Below are positions 57,956 to 64,000 of a stretch of 64,000 nucleotides of DNA, piece by piece. The notes beneath the pieces were generated by a model. It searched no databases and was not told the DNA's origin. It worked only from the letters and a program-made list of their open reading frames with translations. The translations under genes and the position numbers were made by a program. Source of the DNA: Pseudonocardia sp. DSM 110487 (GTDB taxonomy: Bacteria; Actinomycetota; Actinomycetes; Mycobacteriales; Pseudonocardiaceae). The number at the start of each line of letters is the position of its first letter. Position 1 is the stretch's first letter. The stretch covers positions 372,001 to 436,000 of the forward strand of contig NZ_CP080521.1 in NCBI RefSeq assembly GCF_019468565.1, in the 5' to 3' direction.

Positions 57956-58657
57956 GTGGCCCGCGAGGAGCGCGTCGACGTCCTGCGGTTGCGGTGGTAC
58001 GTCGACAGCCGCCGTGAGCCCGCCGACCTGCCCGTGCGCTGGCTCGCGCTGTGCCGCGAGCACCTCCCCCAGGCGTTGCCCCGCCGGTTCGGCGCCACCG
58101 AGCCGCTGCGCGGGCGCCTCGACCGCGACGGCGACGGCGCGTTCGTGCGGGCGTACGCGAATGCCGAGACGCTGCTGTTCATGGCGGGCGAGCCGCCGTG
58201 CCTCGGCGGCAGCCTCGGCACGCCGCAGCGGCCCGTGCGGATCGGTCCGATGACCTCGCACCAGCTCGACGTCCGGCTGGACGCCGGCGTCGCGAACCAC
58301 TCCGTCCGCGCGTTGTTCGAGGCCGCGGCCGATGCGTTCGGCACCGTCTTCGCCTCCGCCTCGGTGGAGCGGAACCTGCTGTGGACCGGCCGCACCCTCG
58401 TCGTCGACAGGGCCGACCCGGACGCGCAGCCCTTCCTCGCGCCCCTCGGGGAGTGGCTGGGGCTGCCGCCGCGCCCGCCGCTGTGGGCGTGGTTCGGGCC
58501 CGGCTACCGGCGGCTCGTACCGCCCGGCTGGGAACGCGAGTGGGTGCACCGTGACCTGGTGGCCCGGCTCGACGAACGGGAGCCATCGCGCCGGGCGGCG
58601 CGCCGCCTGCCGCGCGGGCTCGGCGGGTCACGCTTGTGGGCGATGCGGCGCCGGTGA
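57956..58657 (+). CDS. uncharacterised protein
   Basis: A 233-residue protein of no recognised family. It opens with a charged segment (REERVDVLRLRWYVDSRREPADLP), has a Gly/Pro-rich middle (MAGEPPCLGGSLGTPQRPVR) and a Trp-rich region (WLGLPPRPPLWAWFGPGYRRLVPPGW) and ends with an Arg-rich helix. No signal peptide or membrane span. TAGCGT lies 6 nt before the GTG (leaderless pattern). Strong actinobacterial codon bias supports a real gene. Confidence 0.65.
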   Translation: MAREERVDVLRLRWYVDSRREPADLPVRWLALCREHLPQALPRRFGATEPLRGRLDRDGDGAFVRAYANAETLLFMAGEPPCLGGSLGTPQRPVRIGPMTSHQLDVRLDAGVANHSVRALFEAAADAFGTVFASASVERNLLWTGRTLVVDRADPDAQPFLAPLGEWLGLPPRPPLWAWFGPGYRRLVPPGWEREWVHRDLVARLDEREPSRRAARRLPRGLGGSRLWAMRRR

Positions 58658-58819
58658 GCTGTGGCGTACCCCATTCCGATCTGCGCAACGAGGCCCGGCC
58701 GGTAGGGTGGGCTCCCGACCAGCACCCGGAGCGCGCGCCAACACGCGGGCGCACAACCTGGGGTGATGAGCCCGGAGGCCGCGTCGGGGAAGCCGCGCGG
58801 CCAGTACAGGAGGTCGGCG

Positions 58820-60081
<1,262 letters not shown>

Positions 60082-60085
<4 letters not shown>

Positions 60086-61224
60086 CCGGAATGACAGGGA
60101 CCGGGATGACCGACGGATTCGCCCACGAGGAGCACGGCCGCCACGAGCACGGGCGCCACGAGCGGGGCCCGGTGCTCGCGCTCGTCGGCGCCACCGGGGC
60201 GGTCGGCAGCACGATGATCGAGATCATCGACGCACGCGAGAACGTGCCGTGGTCGGAGATCAGGCTCGTCGCGTCGGCTCGGTCGGCGGGCAAGGTGCTG
60301 CGGGTGCGCGGGCAGGACATCACCGTGCGGGCGCTGGCACCCGAGGTGTTCGACGGCGTCGACGTCGCGCTGTTCGACGTGCCCGACGAGGTCAGCGCGC
60401 AGTGGGCGCCGATCGCGGCCGAGCGCGGCGCGGTGGCCGTGGACAACTCCGGCGCCTTCCGGATGGACCCCGACGTGCCGCTCGTGGTGCCCGAGGTGAA
60501 CGCCGAGAAGGCCTCCGAGCGGCCGAAGGGGATCATCTCCAACCCCAACTGCACCACGCTGTCGATGATGGCCGCCATGGGCGCGCTGCACCGCGAGTTC
60601 GGCCTGGAAGCGCTGGTCGTGGCCTCCTACCAGGCCGCGTCCGGCGCGGGCCAGGGCGGCATCGACCGGCTCTACGCCGAGCTCTCCGCCGTGGCGGGCA
60701 AGGAGGTCGGGGTGCGGGGCGGCGACGTCGCGGAGACGCTCGCCGCTGCGGGGCTCGACGCCGCGGCGTCGCCGTTCCCCGCGCCGCTCGCGCTCAACGT
60801 CGTGCCGTGGGCTGGCTCGCTCAAGGAGGACGGCTGGGCGTCGGAGGAGCTCAAGGTCCGCAACGAGGCCCGCAAGATCCTCGGCATCCCGGACCTCAAG
60901 GTGTCCGCCACGTGCGTTCGGGTCCCGGTGGTCACCACTCACTCGCTCGCGGTGCACGCCACCTTCTCGCGCGAGGTCACGGTGGAGGCGGCTCGCAAGG
61001 TGCTCGCCGAGCAGCCGTCGATCGTGCTGCGCGACGACCCGGCGGCGGGCGAGTTCCCCACGCCTGCCGACGCCGTCGGTGGCGACCCCACCTGGGTCGG
61101 CCGGATCCGGCAGGCCCTCGATTTCCCCAACACGCTCGAGCTGTTCGTCTGTGGCGACAACCTGCGCAAGGGCGCCGCCCTGAACACCTACGAGATCGCG
61201 GAGACGGTGGCGGTCAGTCTCTGA
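60082..61224 (+). CDS. asd: aspartate-semialdehyde dehydrogenase
   Basis: NADPH-dependent reduction of aspartyl phosphate (380 aa). VGATGAVGSTMIEI binds NADP; catalytic Cys in SNPNCTTLSM; substrate Arg/His region CVRVPVVTTHS; C-terminal VCGDNLRKGAALNTYEIAE. The GTG start overlaps the lysC stop (GTGA). If that start is used, a 28-residue His-rich extension (FAHEEHGRHEHGRHERG) precedes the usual N-terminus, which is unusual; ATG at 60091 or 60106 gives shorter versions that still carry most of the His tract. Confidence 0.96.
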
Positions 61225-61229
61225 CCAGC

Positions 61230-61271
61230 CGTGAGTGGTGACGAGTGCGTCGGCACTCGTCATCACTCACG
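61230..61271. terminator. hairpin between asd and the phosphatase-fold gene
   Basis: CGTGAGTGGTGACGAGTGC with GCACTCGTCATCACTCACG: 19 pairs with one G-U, loop GTCG. The outer arms equal those of the palindrome at 53328. The right arm reaches the last codons of the minus-strand gene, so it serves both convergent transcripts. Confidence 0.75.
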
Positions 61272-62310
61272 AGTTCTGGATGCGCAGCGTCGCCATGATC
61301 GCGCGGTGGTCGCTGCCCTCGATGTCGCGCACGTCGAACGTCTCGGCGGCGATGCCGTCCGTGGCGAACACGTGGTCGATCTGCGGGCCGAACTGCCGGG
61401 TTCCCTGGCTCGGGCCCCAGGTCGGGATCAGCCCGGCGCCCCGCTGCGCTGCCGCGTCCTCGCAACCGGTGGTGCCGTCGCGCAGCGCGGAGTGGTCCAG
61501 CGTGGCGTTGAAGTCGCCCGCGATCACGGCCGGGGTCGGCCCGGAGCACCACCGGGAGAGCAGCGCGAGGTCGGCGTTCCAGTCCGGCACGGAGCCGGGC
61601 ACCGGTGCCACCGCGTGGAACGCGACGAAGCGGAGCGCGTCGAGCTCCCCACCGCTCACCTCGATGTAGGGGAATGCGGAGGTCTCGTCGCCGATGCGGA
61701 CCTCGACCTCGCCGAGCTGGTCCGACACGACGGCGGTGACTTCCTCGACGTCGTCGTCCGCGGGATCGATGGTGGTGACGTGCACCTGGTAGCCCAGCGG
61801 CTCGACCAGTGGTTGGAGCTTGTCGGCGAAGTTGCGGCCGGACTCGCTGATCGCCACCGCGTCCGGTTGCTGGTCCTCGATCAGGGCGGCGAGTTGTTCG
61901 GCGTTCGCCCCGCCCTCGAACGTGTTGAACGCCAGCACCCGGAAGGGGGCCCCTCGCGCGGGTGCGGTGTCGGGCAGCACGCGGGGGAGGACGATCCCTC
62001 CGCCGACGAGGAGCACTGCCAGCACACCGGCGGCGAACGGCCACACCCGGCGCTCGAACACCATCACGATGAGCAGCAGCACGAGCAGGACGAGCACCCC
62101 GCCGAGGATCCACGGCCGCATCGACACGAGCTGTGCGAACGGGCTGCGCCGGTCGAGCCCGAACAGGAGGTCCGGCACGGTCGGCACCGCCACGGCCACC
62201 GCGAACACGGCCGCGACCACGTATCGGGTGGTACCCCCACGGCGCCCCGCGTCCCGCGATGGCGGAGCTGACGGGGGAGCGGGGGGGAGCCGGTCCGGGG
62301 GTGCGGTCAT
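61267..62310 (-). CDS. membrane-anchored endonuclease/exonuclease/phosphatase-fold protein
   Basis: A 347-residue protein. Three N-terminal spans (about 30-105) are followed by an extracytoplasmic EEP domain: FRVLAFNTFEGGANAEQL (metal Asn), DAVAISESG (Glu), VIAGDFNATLDH (Asp/Asn) and IDHVFATDG plus GSDHRAIMATL (catalytic His). Metal and His residues are complete, so it is probably an active phosphodiesterase or nuclease outside the membrane. Its ATG overlaps the MFS stop by one base (TGATG), so the pair is an operon. Confidence 0.88.
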   Translation of the reverse strand: MTAPPDRLPPAPPSAPPSRDAGRRGGTTRYVVAAVFAVAVAVPTVPDLLFGLDRRSPFAQLVSMRPWILGGVLVLLVLLLIVMVFERRVWPFAAGVLAVLLVGGGIVLPRVLPDTAPARGAPFRVLAFNTFEGGANAEQLAALIEDQQPDAVAISESGRNFADKLQPLVEPLGYQVHVTTIDPADDDVEEVTAVVSDQLGEVEVRIGDETSAFPYIEVSGGELDALRFVAFHAVAPVPGSVPDWNADLALLSRWCSGPTPAVIAGDFNATLDHSALRDGTTGCEDAAAQRGAGLIPTWGPSQGTRQFGPQIDHVFATDGIAAETFDVRDIEGSDHRAIMATLRIQNS

Positions 62311-63539
62311 CACCGCAAGTCTTCCCTAAATCGGTTGAGAACCCGCTGAGGGGGTGACGGAAGACTCCCGCCGCGCCGGCCGAGCAGCCCGACCAGCGCG
62401 GCGGCGCCCATCCCCACCGAGGCGACGGTGAGGACCGCGACGGCGGGTGAGGCGATGTCGACGATGAGCCCGGCGAGCGGCGTGGCGACGGTGGCGCCGA
62501 TGGTGATGGCCGAGCCGTGGAGCCCGGTGACCAGCCCGCGAACGTGCTCGGGCGCCAGCGCGCTGACGGTCTCGGCGCTCGCGGCCATCGAGGGCGCGAT
62601 CAGCAGCCCGACGGGCACGAGCAGGAGGGCGTAGGACCACCACGGGCCCGCCAACGCGACGGGGAGCGCCGCGACCCCGAGGCCGCCGACGAGCAGCGGG
62701 AGCGAGCGGGAACGCCGGGCCGCGCCGTACGCGAACCCGCCGACGAGCGACGCAACGCACCACACGGCGTTGGCGACCGGGATCCAGCCTGCCTGCCCGC
62801 CGAGCTGGAGACCGGCGATCATCGACAGCTCGGTGCCGAAGACGACGATCACCGCGGCCGTGGTGGCCAGCAGAGCCCCGAGCAGGCGCCGGTCGAGCCA
62901 CTGCCGGACGGGCGGGGGCGGCCCACCGTCCGCGGCGTCCGCCACGCGGGTGGGCGGGTTCAGCAGCGCGAGAACACCGCCCGCCACCAGCCAACCGGCG
63001 CCGACCGTCCACATGGCGGCCGTGGACGACACCTGCAACGCCAGCACCGCGCCGATCGCCGGCCCGATGATGTACGAGAACTCGACCGACATCGAGTCGA
63101 GCGCGAACGCCTGCCGCCTGCGCCCAGGGGGCACGAGAACGGCGAGCGACTGCCGGGTGACGGAGTAGACCGGCACGCCGAGCAGACCACCGATCAGGGC
63201 GCTCACCAGCAGGGCCGAGTACGGCAGGAACGGCGCGACACCCCAGAACACGGCCTGGGCGGACAGCGTGATTGCGAGCATCGGGCGCAGCCCGCGCCGG
63301 TCGACCAGCCGGCCGAGCAGCGGTGCGCCGATCGCCATGCCGACGGTGGCCGCTGCGCCGACGACCCCCGCAGCCGCATACCCCTTGTCGAGGGTGAGCA
63401 CCACGTGCAGCGTGAGTGTGATCGCCGCTGCGGACGCGGGCAGGCGGGCGAGGAACGACACCGCGGTGACGGATGCGACGCCGGGAAGGGCGAGGACGGT
63501 GCGGTATGCGCTCAAGCCCTTCGCGGCGGCGACGTCCAC
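62310..63539 (-). CDS. MFS transporter
   Basis: Twelve-span major facilitator (409 aa), probably a drug or metabolite exporter. The MFS loop 2-3 motif is PLLGRLVDRRGLRPMLAI. The middle cytoplasmic loop is rich in Pro/Asp (about residues 205-220). Proton-coupled residues are not diagnostic for substrate. The GTG/ATG start region is at the gene's right; it opens the operon with the EEP-fold protein. Confidence 0.88.
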   Translation of the reverse strand: MDVAAAKGLSAYRTVLALPGVASVTAVSFLARLPASAAAITLTLHVVLTLDKGYAAAGVVGAAATVGMAIGAPLLGRLVDRRGLRPMLAITLSAQAVFWGVAPFLPYSALLVSALIGGLLGVPVYSVTRQSLAVLVPPGRRRQAFALDSMSVEFSYIIGPAIGAVLALQVSSTAAMWTVGAGWLVAGGVLALLNPPTRVADAADGGPPPPVRQWLDRRLLGALLATTAAVIVVFGTELSMIAGLQLGGQAGWIPVANAVWCVASLVGGFAYGAARRSRSLPLLVGGLGVAALPVALAGPWWSYALLLVPVGLLIAPSMAASAETVSALAPEHVRGLVTGLHGSAITIGATVATPLAGLIVDIASPAVAVLTVASVGMGAAALVGLLGRRGGSLPSPPQRVLNRFREDLR

Positions 63540-63770
63540 GGCCCCATGGTGCGCCAGGCCCCCGACAGAACACGACCGAGTTCCGGCATCGGCATGGCGG
63601 GTCGATCACGCTCCCTGGCTGATCGATCCGCGGATCGTAACCAGGAGATCGACGTGATCCACGTCACTGCGGCACAACGGCCGAGGCTCCTGCCGGGTCC
63701 ATCCCAGTGTCGGCCGGGCCGGCGAAGTGGGGGGCGGTCCGGCCGGCTCGACCCGACGAGGAGGGGACGG

Positions 63771-64000
63771 ATGACGATTACCACCGTGCGCAGGGGCGGG
63801 GCGGCTCTCGCGGGCTGTGCCGCGGCGCTCGCGGTTCTCACCGCATGCGGCGGGGGGGACGCCCCCGCCGAGAGCGGTCCGCTCGCGACGAAGCCGGCAG
63901 CGGAGGTCGCCCGCGAGGCGCCGGACGTCACCCGGGCCGCGGGCTCGTCCCGCTACGCGTTCGAGATGACCTACTCCACCACCGGCAGCCCCATCGGGGA
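63771..64000 (+). CDS. putative lipoprotein (3' end outside window)
   Basis: The first 76 residues: signal peptide VRRGGAALAGCAAALAVLTAC with lipobox LTAC, an acidic/Pro linker (GGGDAPAESGPL) and the start of a beta domain (SSRYAFEMTYSTTGSP). This start is compatible with LppX/LprG-type lipoproteins, but too little is present to decide. GAGGAGGGG lies about 5 nt before the ATG. Confidence 0.6.
   Translation, partial: MTITTVRRGGAALAGCAAALAVLTACGGGDAPAESGPLATKPAAEVAREAPDVTRAAGSSRYAFEMTYSTTGSPIG

Overview
The window is a gene-dense, very GC-rich actinobacterial chromosome segment, most like Pseudonocardiaceae. This is inferred from mycothiol-type DinB/MDMPI folds, paired XRE and DUF397 genes, many GTG starts, frequent leaderless starts, and the actinobacterial gene neighbourhoods ffs-dnaX, ybaB-recR, leuA/lysC-asd and tyrA/tadA. 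No integrase, transposase, CRISPR array or phage structural gene was found. Most genes are chromosomal housekeeping or metabolism.

Layout: 1-5.5 kb holds an aldo/keto reductase facing a DinB protein across a very short intergenic, a two-component system and an iron-siderophore binding lipoprotein. 5.6-10.6 kb is an amino-sugar uptake operon: RpiR regulator, SIS-domain protein and an NgcEFG-type ABC importer. 10.6-20 kb holds hydrolases, an LCP cell-wall ligase, the divergent NHEJ pair Ku/ATP-dependent ligase, and an ABC-F gene preceded by a six-codon leader ORF and hairpins. 19.8-28.3 kb carries tyrA, an amidase plus M20 hydrolase pair, tadA with its partner, a secreted hydrolase and a polar amino-acid ABC transporter.

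28.4-31.2 kb is bounded by a complete tRNA-Ser(CGA) and a second copy of its 3' half. Between them lie a cupin, an HxlR/SDR pair and two gene stumps, so it looks like a small decayed tRNA-targeted island. 31.2-38 kb contains regulators, a P450, a threonine dehydratase-like enzyme and a guanidinium exporter (Gdx) directly behind a guanidine-III riboswitch, then tRNA-Ser(GGA) and the SRP RNA. 38.5-42.6 kb is dnaX, a peptidoglycan amidase, ybaB and recR.

42.8-47.3 kb is the least ordinary stretch. It has two XRE-regulator/DUF397 modules flanking a wrecked amidase gene and a DUF397 stump, plus a shared palindromic motif and tiny coupled ORFs. 47.5-53.3 kb is a complete dipeptide/oligopeptide ABC operon. 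The right end carries leuA with a Leu-codon leader and attenuator, an XPB-associated-type protein, lysC (with internal beta-subunit start) and asd, an exo/endonuclease-phosphatase fold membrane protein, an MFS exporter and the start of a lipoprotein gene.

The regulatory RNAs (guanidine-III riboswitch, leuA attenuator, candidate ABC-F attenuator) and the tRNA-bounded and DUF397 regions are the parts most worth a second look.
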